A DNA stretch of 64,000 bases from Athripsodes cinereus (GCA_947579605.1 OX388329.1:26368299-26432298); one strand, 5' to 3'; numbered from the stretch's first letter, positions 21,095 to 32,752 are shown. Notes: generated by a model not told the origin, from the letters alone. Numbers and translations are program-made.

Positions 21095-21780
21095 AAAAAC
21101 TAGTAGGATAATAAGTTCTGTATCAGAGAGAGGACTCAAGTGCATTATTGACAAAAGTGCCAAAGTTAGGAAAAAAGCGGAAATAACACAACAGTCGTGA
21201 GTTTTAAGTACAGAAATGCTTAGGGTCTATACTATAGGATCTATGTAATAAGCTGTATATACTATGTACAGCTTATTACTAGTAAAATGTTGCGATTTTT
21301 TCGATTAAAAAATTGAATTTGAAAATGGCATTTTAGTACTTAAGATTATATTTTTATGGACAGTAGATCTCAACTAATATTTTAGTGTAAAAAAGCAATT
21401 TCGTAAGTTTATTTGATATGTAAAAAACACAACATTAATCAGAGAAGGTGGACAATAAAAAACTTAGTATTTGTTTTATGTATTCATTTGAAATATGTTA
21501 AGTAATTAGGTATTTAATATGAACTTTCCCTACAAGAGTAGGCAATAGATAATACATAGGCAATTATACAAAGAAGTCATCAAGAATTACTGGTCAAATG
21601 GGCAATAAAAATAGTAATAATAATCGAGTAAACAATAGATACAAACAACCATAATGTAATAAGTAAAAAGCAAAAACCAGTTTCTTCAGCTCATTATAAG
21701 TTCAACTATGTTGTATATTATTCAATTCATAGGAATCATGTATGCAAATTGCCTTGTATAATAATAATCATAATATGAAA
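21095..21780. other. unassigned AT-rich sequence
   Basis: No gene. A short palindrome around 'agctgtatatactatgtaca' and 'gcttatt' sits near 21250. Nothing else stands out. Confidence 0.35.
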
Positions 21781-22168
21781 CTCAAGTTTTTATTTTTTAT
21801 GAATGAAACAACAATCCACGAACATTTAAATATAATTTGAGTCCGTTTCTTTGTTAATATAAATGTTTATTTGTTTTGCTATCCAGCAAGAAATGGGGAA
21901 AACAATGCCTCGCATAGCAGCTTACAACCAAAGGTTTATACTAGATAGGTAATTCAAAGAAAAAATTGGTCTCTCAACTCAAGTTTTTATTTTTTATGAA
22001 TGAAACAACAATCCACGAACGTTACAAATATTTGAGTCCGTTTCTGTGTTAATACAATTAATGTTTATTTGTTTGTTATCCAGCAAGAAATGGGGAAATC
22101 AATGCCTCGCATAGCAGCTTACAACCAAAGATTTATACTAGATAGGTAATTCAAAGAAAAAATTGGTC
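21781..22168. repeat. 197-bp tandem duplication
   Basis: Two copies start at 'ctcaagtttttatttttt' (21781 and 21978). Shared blocks include 'aacaacaatccacgaac', 'ccagcaagaaatgggg', 'atgcctcgcatagcagctta' and 'tatactagataggtaattca'. Copies differ by a few substitutions and small indels, so the duplication is recent but not brand new. Confidence 0.9.
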
Positions 22169-22375
22169 ATGCAGCCAGTTAAATTTTGCTTTCAGTTTTA
22201 AACTGACGCTAACTTCAAGACAATACATTGCTAATGCTTGAAGGTCATCGATGTTGGAACACAAAAATTCCGTTAAAATGTTCCGCGCTGCAAGTATAGT
22301 ATGTCTATGCTTACAACATCCTTTGAGCGTAGGTACTCCTAAACTCCTGTAATGTTCATTCGTCTTCGTAGCTCT
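22157..22375 (-). other. unassigned open frame, about 70 codons
   Basis: The minus strand is open with less AT-biased composition than the flanks. It reads S-L-G-V-P-T-L-K-G-C-C-K-H, then D-D-L-Q-A-L-A-M-Y-C-L-E-V. I do not recognise a family and see no start codon, splice signal pair or second copy. It could be a processed-pseudogene or transposon fragment, or chance. Confidence 0.25.
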
Positions 22376-23261
22376 TTGCTACTAGAATCTATCGATGATA
22401 GTATAAAGCTACTTCGTAAAATTTTCGAGAACTTTTAACTTATATCTTTGCTTTATCCTAGATGGGTTGGGGGAACCATTGACTCTAAGTCATTTCTTCA
22501 AACATCCCAATTGTCCATTGCCATAGTGCTTCCAGTACCTTCGACCTTTCCAAATTTGATAAGATGCAAATTCAAATTTTTAGAATTAAAAAGTTATTTA
22601 ATTCTTATTTTTAGCTTACGTAATAACAGATTATTTAACATTGAAACTTTTTCTCATAGAGGAAACGAATTGCACAAAAAACTGGCATATTATTAGCAAT
22701 GAAAACAATGTTTGTATTGACCTTTTATTATTTTACGGCGTGTAAATTTAATTTTAGGACTATCAAATAAAGGAAACAGCGTAGAAGCACTGTGGTTTAT
22801 TCCAATGAGATAAAAAAAAAAGAGAAAAATTTATTTTAATTAATTAAAAAAAATAATTGAGCCTGAATAAATTTTGCTGAATAAAAACTACATTTTCTAT
22901 TCTATAAATGAATTCTCGCAATATAGCAGGTTTTAATAGCTAGTGTGATAATAAAAGTATTATAATATAATAGGTATTTATTTATTCTTTTAATTATATA
23001 CACACAAGATAATTTATATTGCTTAAACATTATTATTTTATTACCTATATGTCTTATAAAATAAAGAAAATCTTTTTGTAAAAGTCCGTCAAACAGCGTG
23101 AATTTTTCGTTTATGAATATTTTAAAGAGAAGCTCACATAAATATTTCTTTACAATTTTAGTCCAATCTTATCTAATATGTGGTTGAGAAATTGACAATA
23201 ATTCATTGGATCATATATTCAATTACTATCATGAAAACTAACACAATAATTCTATATTAAA
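22376..23261. other. unassigned AT-rich sequence
   Basis: Holds an 82-codon open frame (22448-22696, plus) with no recognisable motif. The remainder is very AT-rich. Confidence 0.35.
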
Positions 23262-23395
23262 TATATATAGCCTTAAAAGAGGGCTGAAGACGCAACTTTT
23301 TGCTGGGAGTTTCGGGTGATAGACGCGGTATACGGCGCCCTTGAGGTCATGTTATGAGTAAACGGCGCTTTACAAATTGTCCATATGAGTTCTCT
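23262..23395 (+). mobile_element. CR1/L2-like LINE 3' end (group E), fragment
   Basis: Encodes only the last residues (L-K-R-G-L-K-T-Q-L-F-A-G) before a stop, then the same two 3'-UTR blocks as the 6.8-kb copy: 'gcgcccttgaggt' and 'aacggcgctttacaaattg'. This links both to one element family. Confidence 0.7.
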
Positions 23396-23710
23396 AAGTA
23401 AACATGTCATAATAATGTTTATCAAAGGTTTTCTGGGTCTTTATCAAAATAGTTATGTCGATTCTCAGTTCTCAAGAAAAACAATATTAAATATTTGGGG
23501 ACATATTTAGGCATTAAAGGTAATTTAAACCCTACTTTGGTGTTGGAAATATACCAAGTTGACAATGTTTAGACAAAATACGAAGAAATAGGTTCACTCC
23601 TTATTCAAACACGAAAAAATACAAACTTTGTATTACAAAAACTATAAAGGGCTTATTTGAAGATATTGTTTTGCTACAAGTACGCCTTTTTATCTTACAA
23701 TTCATTGTTT

Positions 23711-23812
23711 GAGTTCTTCGGCAGTCTGGAAGGCTTGTAGCTTACTGTGAAAGGTGTATAAGATTGTATTTGGGTGTATAACAAAAACCCAGTTAAATCA
23801 ATAAAAAAATAG
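23711..23812 (+). mobile_element. tRNA-derived SINE, family 1, internally deleted
   Basis: Starts 'gagttcttcggcagtctgga' like the 556-bp copy, then jumps directly to 'gtagcttactgtgaaaggtg' and the conserved tail, ending in A-rich sequence. The B box and about 80 bp are missing. Confidence 0.8.
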
Positions 23813-24856
23813 TGTGGTTAATAAAAAATATTATTATTATGTTAATACTAACTGTTCTTTTCTAAAGTAATCTTCATCTGTGTGGACTGGGTCGTATCCC
23901 GATCAGTATTGGCTACGAAGCTGACAGCCAGTTCACCGCCTCCGTTTTGGCCTTGCGGATGTCCTGGATGTTTCCGCTTAAGTTTTTGAAATGGCGTCTT
24001 GCGCTTTGTGTCTTAGCGTTTGCACATCTATACATTCACAATGAGGAGTATCTCTTTTTCATCACCTCCAGAGAAAATAGTTACAGCTTACAGTATATGT
24101 AAATGTTCTGTCCTTAGTCTGTTTTGAATGTCAAATATCATTGTTAATAAAATATAAGACCAGAATTCTAATAACAAACATTATTTTCCATTTTGTACGT
24201 CAAATTTCAAGCGGCTATAAGAAATACATAATATATTATACATATTAGACAAATGAATGAACGAACTTAGAATCTCGTTTTATATTCAACCTTATTTAAA
24301 ATATACATATTTTTAGAAGCTGGACTGTATTAAATACATATAAGTATAGATATGTAGGTATTTATTAATTAAATACAAAAAACTTGTTATAACAAAATAT
24401 GAATCATCAATTTCGTAATGATATGTACCTATATTAAAAATCCTTTTGTTCCATGTTGTGTTGATTCAATAAAAACAAGGTAAATATTTCATATAATACC
24501 TAAGCTTGAAGCACGTGCCAAAGCCAATAGATTTATCGTGTAAATTTTGCTAAAAATTTATGAACTAGCTATTATTTCAGGCAAATGCCATCTGTTGACC
24601 AATACATACATATAAAAAACATTTAAGACAAAATTATAATCATGCGATATTTTGTGGTAGAAATTTTTCATTACATGACTTTAAAATATTCCAAACGCAC
24701 AACTCATATATTGGTGTTAAATATTACAATGACCTATGCAGTAAAACACGTGCTTTTAAGTAATAATATATATAAAATACAAGAAATGTGTAAAGGAATA
24801 TATTAAAAAAAAAAACTTTTTGTGTAAATTTCAGTGTTGTAATCTATTATTTTTAA
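23813..24856. other. unassigned, with a GC-richer block at 23.88-24.06 kb
   Basis: The block 23880-24060 is coding-like in composition. On the minus strand a stretch reads T-Q-S-A-R-R-H-F-K-N-L-S, then I-R-K-A-K-T-E-A-V-N-W-L. I do not recognise it; a retroelement remnant is the likeliest source. The rest is AT-rich. Confidence 0.3.
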
Positions 24857-25033
24857 CATCGTCATCGTCCTAAACGCTCCTCTCGGGAGCACAGAGCAGA
24901 GACCAGCATTCCCCATTCAGAGCGACTCTCTGCCGATTGCGTCACCTCTCCTCACGACATTCCCTGCGCTCTGATGTAGTTATTATAGTAACGGTGTTTT
25001 GTGAAAGATGGACGCCCTGGTCGACGATACCCT
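24857..25033 (-). mobile_element. LINE group B, 3' fragment
   Basis: Minus strand reads R-R-P-G-R-P-S-F-T, then Y-I-R-A-Q-G-M-S, then S-E-W, then V-S-A-L-C-S-R-E-E-R, matching the 33.2-kb copy, with stops and substitutions. A short (GAT)n-like end is present. The 25073-25312 element lies immediately beyond it. Confidence 0.8.
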
Positions 25034-25072
25034 TGCTGAAAATTGCTTATTCAAATGGTGATAAAAAGCCTT

Positions 25073-25312
25073 GTGGGTATGGCCATGTGGCTAGGAGACC
25101 ACCTGAACATATAGGCAATGAAGCTGAATTTATCGAAATTACCTGCAAGAGACCAAGAGGAAGGCCAAAGCGCAGATGGCGTGAAGTAGTGAGACAAGAC
25201 ATGATATTTCCCATGAGGATGCGTTCGATAGAACCAAGTGGCGTAACCTAACAAGTAAGGCAGACCCCACCACCATGTGGGACTAATAATTGCCCAAGGA
25301 GAAGAAGAAGAT
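25073..25312 (+). mobile_element. RTE-like LINE tail, 240-bp insertion
   Basis: Encodes Y-G-H-V-A-R-R-P-P-E-H-I-G-N-E-A, then C-K-R-P-R-G-R-P-K-R-R-W-R-E-V-V, then in another frame K-W-R-N-L-T-S-K-A-D-P and T-T-M-W-D with a stop. This order is typical of an RTE-type C-terminus, distinct from groups A and B. A frameshift lies near 25200. It closes in (GAA)n. A 9-bp match, aaaagcctt, at 25064-25072 and 25313-25321 supports a target duplication, extendable with one indel. Confidence 0.8.
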
Positions 25313-25321
25313 AAAAGCCTT

Positions 25322-26164
25322 AAAAAAAACATGTATACACGTATATAAAAATCATCATAATTTTTCAAATATATATATATATTACTTTTTTGGAGCTTAT
25401 TTTTTTTTGTGTAGGTACTTAAGTTACCTATTATCTGAATACTTGTATTTTCATATAATACCGGTTCGACGCGCTCAATAGGTTTTCCTTTTTCTTCTAC
25501 ATATTATTATATTTGTGTCATAGAATTTCTATGTGTCTGTATTTTTCTGTATATTTTATTATTGTCTTGATTGTTTCATGTGTACGTACAATGACAGCGA
25601 CAAGGTTTTTACTATAATGCTGTTCATTGTTTCATTTATACAATAAATAAATAAATTTTACAAAAGTGTTAAAACAATGTAATAAGGGTAAACAATAAGA
25701 GTTATGAGGGTTTCTATCAATAAAAATATCATTGGAGAGAGGAAATTCATTCTCTCTTCTACGTATATATACGTTCGTAGATTCAAGTAGGTTTACAATA
25801 TTTCTTGTACGAGTAGATATGTATATACGAAGGAATGTCAAATTATATTGTTGAATATATTACAATAATAAATAATAACATTGAAGATAAATCAAATCGA
25901 ATGCGGATAAATTTAGAAATAGGTACTTTAAGTAGAGAATAATGATAATAGTAGATAAATAAATAATTTTATTATTATTATTATTAAAAACATTCATTCG
26001 TCGCTATGCGAAGAATAATAACAATACTTTAAAGCATAAATTATAATTTTCATTGCACAAGTAATCACATAATTTTAAACGGCTAATTTATCATGAAAAT
26101 AATATTGAACATAACACATACAGAGTGTAATGCTTCGGGATGATAATTTATAAAGAAAATATTT
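25322..26164. other. unassigned AT-rich sequence
   Basis: No supported gene. Contains poly-T and (ATT)n runs near 25970 that may be an eroded LINE tail. Confidence 0.35.
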
Positions 26165-26660
26165 ACATACATACATAGGTACATACCATCACGTCGCTTC
26201 TCTCGCGGGGTAGGCAGAAAAGATCGAGCGCCACTTCCTTCTATCCTTGCAGACATCTTTCATACAATTGTATTTCATACAATACGGTCACTGTCATACA
26301 ATTCCTCATGCATGTTCTCCTGTTCAATGTACTCAACACGTTGACGTCCCGTAGAATTTGCTTTAGATGATCTTGCCATTTTATCCTCGTCCGCCTACTT
26401 CTCCGAACACCACTCCTCTCAGGCAAATATAATATCTTCTTGATCATTCTGTCCTCATTCAACGTGCCCAAACCATCTTAACTTTTCACGCTCATTTTTG
26501 TAACTACACCAACTTTCGTTCCACATTCCTTTCATATATCACTGTAACAAACACGATCTCTCGGACTTTTACCACATATCCTTCTCAACGATCTCATTTC
26601 TACTGCATTTATGCCACTTTCATCCTTCTTTAACATGTCCACGTCTCACTTGCATACATG
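26165..26660 (-). mobile_element. LINE group C, longest decayed copy
   Basis: The minus strand preserves the post-RT region in broken frames: L-K-K-D-E-S-G-I-N-A-V-E-M-R-S-L-R-R-I-C, R-D-R-V-C-Y-S-D-I, then stop codons, N-E-D-R-M-I-K-K, R-I-K-W-Q-D-H-L-K-Q-I-L-R-D, and L-N-R-R-T-C-M-R-N-C-M-T. The left (3') edge has a (TATG)-type tail as in the 2.4- and 46.6-kb copies. At least three in-frame stops show decay. Confidence 0.8.
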
Positions 26661-28068
26661 TAATTTCAATGAATTTGAAAAAGTTGTTAGGAATTTAAAA
26701 TATAATTAAAATAACATTAATCATAAATTTTCAAATAAAATGATGCACAGGGAGCATTAACAGAAAAAAAAAACTGTCTAGGTATATTCTACGACAAGTT
26801 GTCTCCTCTTTAATAAAAAAGATATACATTTAAAGTTCAATTTAAATAATGATTTAAAAAATTGTGTAAATGTAAATTGTGTCAATAAGTGTACGTTCAT
26901 TTTTAAAAAGGATTCTCGAAAAAAAAAATTGTGGAACGGAACACTCTGTATGGCAACATTGAAATTATAATTGTATAATTATTTGATACTTTTATTTTGG
27001 ATTTTAAATCATCACAGAATTACGAACACAATGTTAATTGTGAAAATAAATTGTCAGGAACCAAAAATAATACAGAAATTACTCATACACTAGTCCATAG
27101 GTAGATAGGAAAACTAGCTTTTAAATTCGATTTCACTTAGGAAACAAACATCAAGGTGAGTTTCAGCACTACTATAGTAGATGACATACATATTTTTTTT
27201 TAATTTGTATATTTCTACTTGAGAAATAACAAAAAAAAAACGGAAAAAATAAATAAATTGCAACACTTTGATGCATATATTTTAAAAGTTTTGTTTTTCT
27301 TTTTATTTCGCCTTTTAACAGTTTTCTCGGGAACCTGTGGTGGAAACAAGCGTTCTAAATTTAAAACAACTTTTCGCCTTTTAAATCACCTCTTTCTTTG
27401 CCATTTATAACATCATGGACAAGATGTTATCGTAGATGTTGAAAGCATTGTGGTCCAAATAGTTAGTAACTGCTATATTATAAATTAAGGACACAATTCA
27501 TTAAACGGATTCTCAATACCGACAACCCTTGTAGATCTTTAATTTTCAAAATGAATTTTCAAAATACAATGAATCTCAAAATCTCTTGATCTTGAGAAGT
27601 GAATTTTCAGCCATCTTTTGCATTTTGCATTTTACTCCTTCTAAGAGCGGTTGATATTATTATCTACCAATCTTTGTCTTTATTTGCCTAACAATTTTCA
27701 GTCCTTTAAGATTTTATACATATTACCTCAATAACTTCCAAGCTTTTTCCATTAAGAAAATTCTCAATATATTCCATTCTATTCTCAATAATATTATAAG
27801 ACCTATATTTCATTATAAATTACGGTAAGAGAAATAATTTCGAATAGTTTTCATTGTATGATAAAGCTAATGTAAGTACGTTTCAAGAAAATGTCAAAAC
27901 TCCATTCAAATCCAATACGTATTAAAGTACACACAATAGATAGGTAGGAGTAGGTACTTGTTTCGAGTAGACATCATAGGTATAAATTAAATATAATTTA
28001 TTTAGTTCCTCAAATTAATTTTGTAAGTTGTAACAAGAATCTTGAATAGAAGTCATATTATAATACCT
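26661..28068. other. unassigned AT-rich sequence
   Basis: No gene or recognised repeat that I can support over this 1.4 kb. Confidence 0.35.
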
Positions 28069-28080
28069 ATTCATCCATAG

Positions 28081-28595
28081 TTTTGCACGAATTGCCTTTA
28101 ACAAAAAATCCAAAATATTAGAATCCCCTAATATTGATCTAAGCGTGAGGAAGAATCTCACTAAAGCCTTTGTGTGGAGCATTTTGCTATATGGGTGCGA
28201 GACGTGGACCATCAGCAAGAGGGAAAGCGGACGGTTAGCGGCATTTGAAATGTGGTGCTATAGACGCATGCTGAAGATTCATTGTTCGGAACACGTCGAA
28301 AACGAAGAAGTGTTAACCAGGGTTGGGGAAAAAAGGCAACTCCTCAAAAGAATCTGCCAACAACGAGCTTATTGGATTGGCCACAACATCAGGCACCCAG
28401 GACTGCTCATCGCATTCGCAGAGGGCAGGACCGAAGGCACAAATGGCAGAGGTCGACCGAGAGACGCGTATATGGACCAACTGAAGAGGGACATGAGCTG
28501 TGGCTCATATATGGAGTTGAAGAGACTAGCTGAGAATAGGGAGGAGTGGAGAAATAAGTCAAAACCAATCCAATGGATTGTAACTCATTATATAT
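28081..28595 (+). mobile_element. LINE group D, 515-bp insertion with open frame
   Basis: An uninterrupted frame of about 165 codons encodes the region after the RT palm of a non-LTR element: N-L-T-K-A-F-V-W-S-I-L-L-Y-G-C-E-T-W-T-I, then F-E-M-W-C-Y-R-R-M-L-K-I, then G-H-N-I-R-H-P-G-L, then G-R-G-R-P-R-D-A-Y-M-D-Q-L, and N-R-E-E-W-R near the end. The coding match starts upstream of the first possible start (R-I-A-F-N-K-K near 28087), so it is a truncated copy and not a gene. A 12-bp duplication, attcatccatag, at 28069-28080 and 28596-28607 fixes the ends. The intact frame suggests recent insertion. Confidence 0.93.
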
Positions 28596-28671
28596 ATTCA
28601 TCCATAGTGAGGACGCATTCTGGAATACCCGGTTATCATCTTCTATGAGATGAAGAATGCAGAAAGATCCT

Positions 28672-28715
28672 TACAGCAGTGGCGTGTTTAGAATTTTCAT
28701 TCTTGAGTATACCTA
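28672..28715 (+). repeat. shared transposon-end-like block, copy 1
   Basis: 'agcagtggcgtgtttagaat' resembles 'actggcgtgtctaaggtttt' at 57793 and 'agtggtgtgtctaaggtttt' at 61571. The CAGTGGCG start is hAT-like, so this may be one terminus of a non-autonomous family. I could not find the opposite end at any of the three. Confidence 0.45.
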
Positions 28716-28899
28716 ATACTAAACCTTAATAACTGATTTAGTATAGGTAAATCAAAATAACTTACATAGTGTGGATTATTATGTTTGTATGAAGGCTTCA
28801 GGCCTTTGTATTAACATTAATACATACTACATAATATAATATACCAACATGGAATATTCTACCAATGGGTTAGACGGCGGACTAACTGTAAGTAACTTA

Positions 28900-29000
28900 A
28901 TTAGATCGTCCTCTCCATGCTAATAAAAAATAAGACATTCAGAATGGATGGATTGCGTCATCGCTGAATTGTACATGTTAATTGTTTTAACAAACACCTA
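28900..29000 (-). repeat. repeat family X, central fragment
   Basis: Contains 'cgtcctctccatgctaataa', 'cattcagaatgga' and 'catcgctgaattgtacatg', in reverse relative to the full copy 600 bp downstream. Confidence 0.65.
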
Positions 29001-29585
29001 ATTTTAACACGGGACTCCGCGGAATAACAAAAACTAGTTTTTGTTGCAAATAACTGAAACTTACGGCAAAAATATTGTGAGTTGCAAATTTTTAAAAATA
29101 AGTTTTAGTTTTTTGTAAATATTAAATTTGAATAAAAACTATAAGTATATAGTAATATTAACGTGGATTAAACTCATGTTTATTAAACTTCCTTTTGCAA
29201 GCATAACCTACTAAATTTTTTGGAATATAACATCTAGGTAATATTATAATAACATTTATATGTACCTACTAGTCTTATACCCGAAGAGGTGATCATTGAA
29301 GTTAAAGAAAATACATTGCAAATATTATAAGAAACCGTTTTGCAAAATGGTTTAAAAACTAATAAAAATATACTTTTATAACCAAAAAATAGAAATTAAT
29401 AACCAAAAATCCATCATTCCTGCCCCCCCTCTTATTTTTTTCCTTTCACTTCTTTTTTTTTGTTATTGTTTTCGATGCCTGTTCATATGTAGTTATATAT
29501 GTATGTGTTTGTGTTTATTTTAAGTAGGTTTTTATCTTCTTTTCCCGTTGCTTAGACTTTTTCTTGTTGTTATAATTGAATTCCG
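29001..29585. other. unassigned AT-rich sequence
   Basis: No gene. A pyrimidine-rich segment (29415-29470, with ccccccctctt) is noticeable but unassigned. Confidence 0.35.
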
Positions 29586-29838
29586 TGGAGCACCCTGTAA
29601 AGAATTGGTCTCCCATTCTTCTCCGTAAGTTTTCGAGTGTCCTGTAAAAGGCTGGTGTTCGAAAAATTAAGACATAATATTACATCTTAAATTCAGCGAT
29701 GAGGTTTGCCACCCATTCTGAATATCTTGATTTTATACTGGCACGGAGAGGACAGCTTGCATGTTTCTTACGTGCAGCTGGTCTGCTGGCTACCCCACTT
29801 GTGGGATATGCCGTAATACAGTAGTATGGTATGGTGGT
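29586..29838 (+). repeat. repeat family X, best-preserved copy
   Basis: Reference copy. In order: 'gtggagcaccctgtaaagaa', 'ttggtctcccattcttctcc', 'gtaagttttcgagtgtcctg', 'ttcagcgatgaggtttgcca', 'cccattctgaatatc', 'ggcacggagaggacagcttg', 'gcagctggtctgctggcta', and 'ccccacttgtgggat' with a small hairpin near the end. At least eleven further copies or fragments lie in the window on both strands. It has no open frame shared between copies, no tRNA head and no poly-A tail, so SINE, LINE 3' UTR and MITE origins all remain open. Confidence 0.75.
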
Positions 29839-29848
29839 ATGGTATAAT

Positions 29849-30039
29849 AAATTGGTGGTATGAGCATGTGACTGTGGTGCAGCACAGACTATGCCACACT
29901 TGTTGGAGTGTCCATTGTGCCCTGTCACTTGCACTATGGAGGATATTTTTGACGCATCTCCACCTGCTGTGCGTTTTGCGCAGTACTGGAGATCAGTTTG
30001 ATGGGTTTTTTCTCTGGGTTTCGACACGATAAATAAATA
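29849..30039 (+). mobile_element. LINE group F, 191-bp insertion
   Basis: Encodes the last ~45 residues of a non-LTR polyprotein: A-C-D-C-G-A-A-Q-T-M-P-H-L-L-E-C-P-L-C-P, then M-E-D-I-F-D-A-S-P-P, then F-A-Q-Y-W-R-S-V and a stop. The Cys/His pattern is the putative zinc-binding tail of many LINE polyproteins. The 3' UTR ends 'cgacacgataaataaataa'. A 10-bp duplication, atggtataat, lies at 29839-29848 and 30040-30049. It sits at the end of the family X copy. A near-identical, inverted copy is at 55.7 kb. Confidence 0.9.
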
Positions 30040-30067
30040 ATGGTATAATTAAATTACTGAGTTTGTA

Positions 30068-30200
30068 CCTACATTTGAGTTAGTTGGAAGAGAAAGCACT
30101 TTTGCGTAAACTCGCCCTTTGCGTATTGATTGTATTTAATTTAAAATGTCTACCTTTCATGGAATTGTTTGTAATCAATGTACAGTAAAGAATAAATAAA
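30068..30200 (+). mobile_element. LINE 3'-UTR tail, (TAAA)n ended
   Basis: Runs from 'gagttagttggaagagaaag' and 'gtaaactcgccctttgcgta' to 'atgtacagtaaagaataaat'. Plus-strand counterpart of the tails at 3.98 and 63.1 kb. Confidence 0.65.
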
Positions 30201-30558
30201 AAGATATATAATTATAAAACATATCAACAAACAGACTGCAAATGTTCATATGGTGATAATATTGTGTCTTATAATACGTGTTATTATGAATAAATGTTAT
30301 TTTAAGTATTTATAATAATATGTAGGTATAAGAAGAGGATGAGTCATAAGAAATAAATTTAGGTTTAAGACTACTACAGACGCGGTTCTAGATATTACAA
30401 GACATTAAATGCTTCCGCAGTTGACAATTCATAAGAGCTATGCTTAAAGTGGTTTTTGTATTTGGTATAAGTGTCTACATCTATGATACGTAAAGAAAAT
30501 AGCGCTTAACCCTTTAACGTCTAGGGGAAGTTTATTTCTCAATGTTTTACGAAAATAA
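30201..30558. other. unassigned AT-rich sequence
   Basis: No supported feature. Confidence 0.35.
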
Positions 30559-30687
30559 TTTTTTTTTTTTTTAAAAAAGATATATCTGGGTTTTGTTATA
30601 AACCCAAATACAACCTTATGCATCTTTCACACTAAGCTAAAAGCTTGTGCCGTGAAAGGGGAGTTTGCCGGCACCTGGGATCGAACC
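30559..30687 (-). mobile_element. tRNA-derived SINE, family 1, 5'-truncated
   Basis: Poly-T (a reversed A tail), then 'agatatatctgggttttgtt' and the body, ending inside the B box (gggatcgaacc) where unrelated (ttta)-rich sequence starts. The tRNA head is lost. Confidence 0.85.
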
Positions 30688-32752
30688 ATTTATTTATTAT
30701 TTTATTGTTATTATTTATTATTCATTAAACCATTAAATTAAGAGGACATAGTATATCATAAGATCTTCCTAACTAAGCACGAGACCGTACCTAGGCAGAC
30801 TGAATCAGTTATTAACTCCGCTATATCTCATGTAGACATTTACTGTCCTGAAAAATGTACGATGGTGAAATCCTTTTTCTTACGATATTGCAGTTTTAGT
30901 TTTATTGTTTTATTCTTATTTTTCCATTTAAAACACCAAATTGAACACAGTATAATAAAAATGTTACCAAACTATAGTTTTTACAACTTTAATGGAGCGA
31001 AGAATAATTTTTCGGATACATTTAATGCCATAACCATAATTATTTCAAATCTTGTTGATTTAACTTCTTTGTATTTTTTTAGTTGAACAGAGATAGATAT
31101 TTCAAATTATTTGTAGAAATCTTAAGGACTTGAAAGGGTTAAACTTATCTTTGACGACACCCTTTCGCTCCAAATATATATATAAACCATCGTTACTTAT
31201 TTACACGCATTATGTTTACTCCTCTAATAAACAAAAAAATCCCTAAAATAAAAAATGTGTAACACATACATAACCCGAATAATTATTTCCTATATTATCT
31301 CAAATTAGTTACTAGGACCAGCACTGTTTGGTGACTCACCAAGAAAAGTGTTAATGTTGCTTTTAAATTTAATACTAAAATTATATTTTTATTGCGTATT
31401 TCGCGCTCCTATTCAATTCTGTACTCAAAACGTGTGAATTTGATCCTCAGATGGCCACGATTTCAAAAACTTTCTTTCTCAATTACGAATAATTATTTTC
31501 AATAAGAAAAAATTTACACAACATGTATACACCGATTGCGGCATCTCCCACAAGTTAAGTATCTAATAATTTATTTATTAACATAACATAGGCAAAAACA
31601 GCCTTTATAGAACAACTACAATACATAACATACTAGAAACAAAAAAAATCAACATTAAACAGCAACAGTCAATGAAAATTCCTCAGTGAAAAGCATATAC
31701 TTTCGAACAAGCCAGCTTATAACACGTTTTCTCATAGTGTACTCCGTATCACTGAAGATATCGATTTCAACACAGTTACTATATTCCCTATTACATACAT
31801 AGAGTCTATTCATTGATGTCTAATAATTGCAGTTGGTCGATAAACTCGTAGCATGGAACAATGCCTAATTTCTCATTCTACGATACAGGACGGACAGGTT
31901 CACTAAACTAAACAACCTTTGACAATGCAGAGAGCCAGTCACTATTTTTTTCAGAGTTTAAAGAGATCAAACAACACTGTACATTGTACAAGCATGCAGA
32001 CGAACTAGACTCGTCTCCATTAACTAAAAAATCATAGTTTAAGGGTCAATATTATAAAAGTCCGTTAGCTCAAGTTATTTAAATATGGTCCAAAATTTGA
32101 TATAACTACTCGTTTTTCAGCATTATAAACATCCGTTGATATTATTTCAGTAAAATGTTACCATCAGCTTTAACTGGCCGACTGACCAGGGGTTAGTTTT
32201 GACGATTAGCATTGCTGTCTCACTATTTGCCTGAAGAGAGAAAGAAATAACAATAGATGAATCTACGCACGTGTTTTGTTAGGATATATTCTCATAGCAT
32301 CGCTGTCATTTACTCATTTGTTTTGTGTAAATTATGAGATTGTTGGGTGAAGTTTTTATGAATGGGGAGCAGGTAGATAAAAGGGACAGGCAAGATCTTA
32401 TGTGACCACCGGTTGAAAACAATGGGTACAGTAGGCAAAAATATTTATTTTTAACGAATTGTCAAAATAGTTTTATAATACAGTATCTAGTAGAATGTAC
32501 GAACAGATCGCCATCCGTTCGTAAAGTGTCGACAATACGAATATTGAGTTCCTCATTTATAATTTCGGCCCTTTAAACACCAATGAGAATACCCACCAAA
32601 GGGATTTATATTGCACATAGATTGGTGTCTACATTTATTGCCATCACATTTCAAAACCTTGAAACAGATCTTAGGATATAGGTGATATTCAACCTGATTT
32701 TTTTTGTGGTACGATTATCATTAAGAACAGTATTTTTTTTACTTTGTTATGA
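30688..32752. other. unassigned, with possible inverted LINE tail
   Basis: No gene in 2 kb. 31565-31700 begins with a (ttta)-type run and reads like a minus-strand LINE 3' UTR. The 74-codon frame at 30862-31086 is Phe/Leu-rich and AT-driven. Confidence 0.35.

Noticed and set aside
22448..22696. 82-codon plus-strand frame starting L-Y-P-R-W-V-G-G
   Set aside because: No recognisable family, start context or second copy; kept only as unassigned.
29680..30032. Overlapping frames of 115 codons (minus) and 68 codons (plus), the latter echoed at 55.7 kb
   Set aside because: The shared protein signal is in a third frame (C-D-C-G ... H-L-L-E-C); the others are conserved only because the DNA is.
31750..31775. 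'ctgaagatatcgatttcaac' resembles a hammerhead 5' core
   Set aside because: There is no GAA plus helix III after a plausible helix II; pairing is absent.
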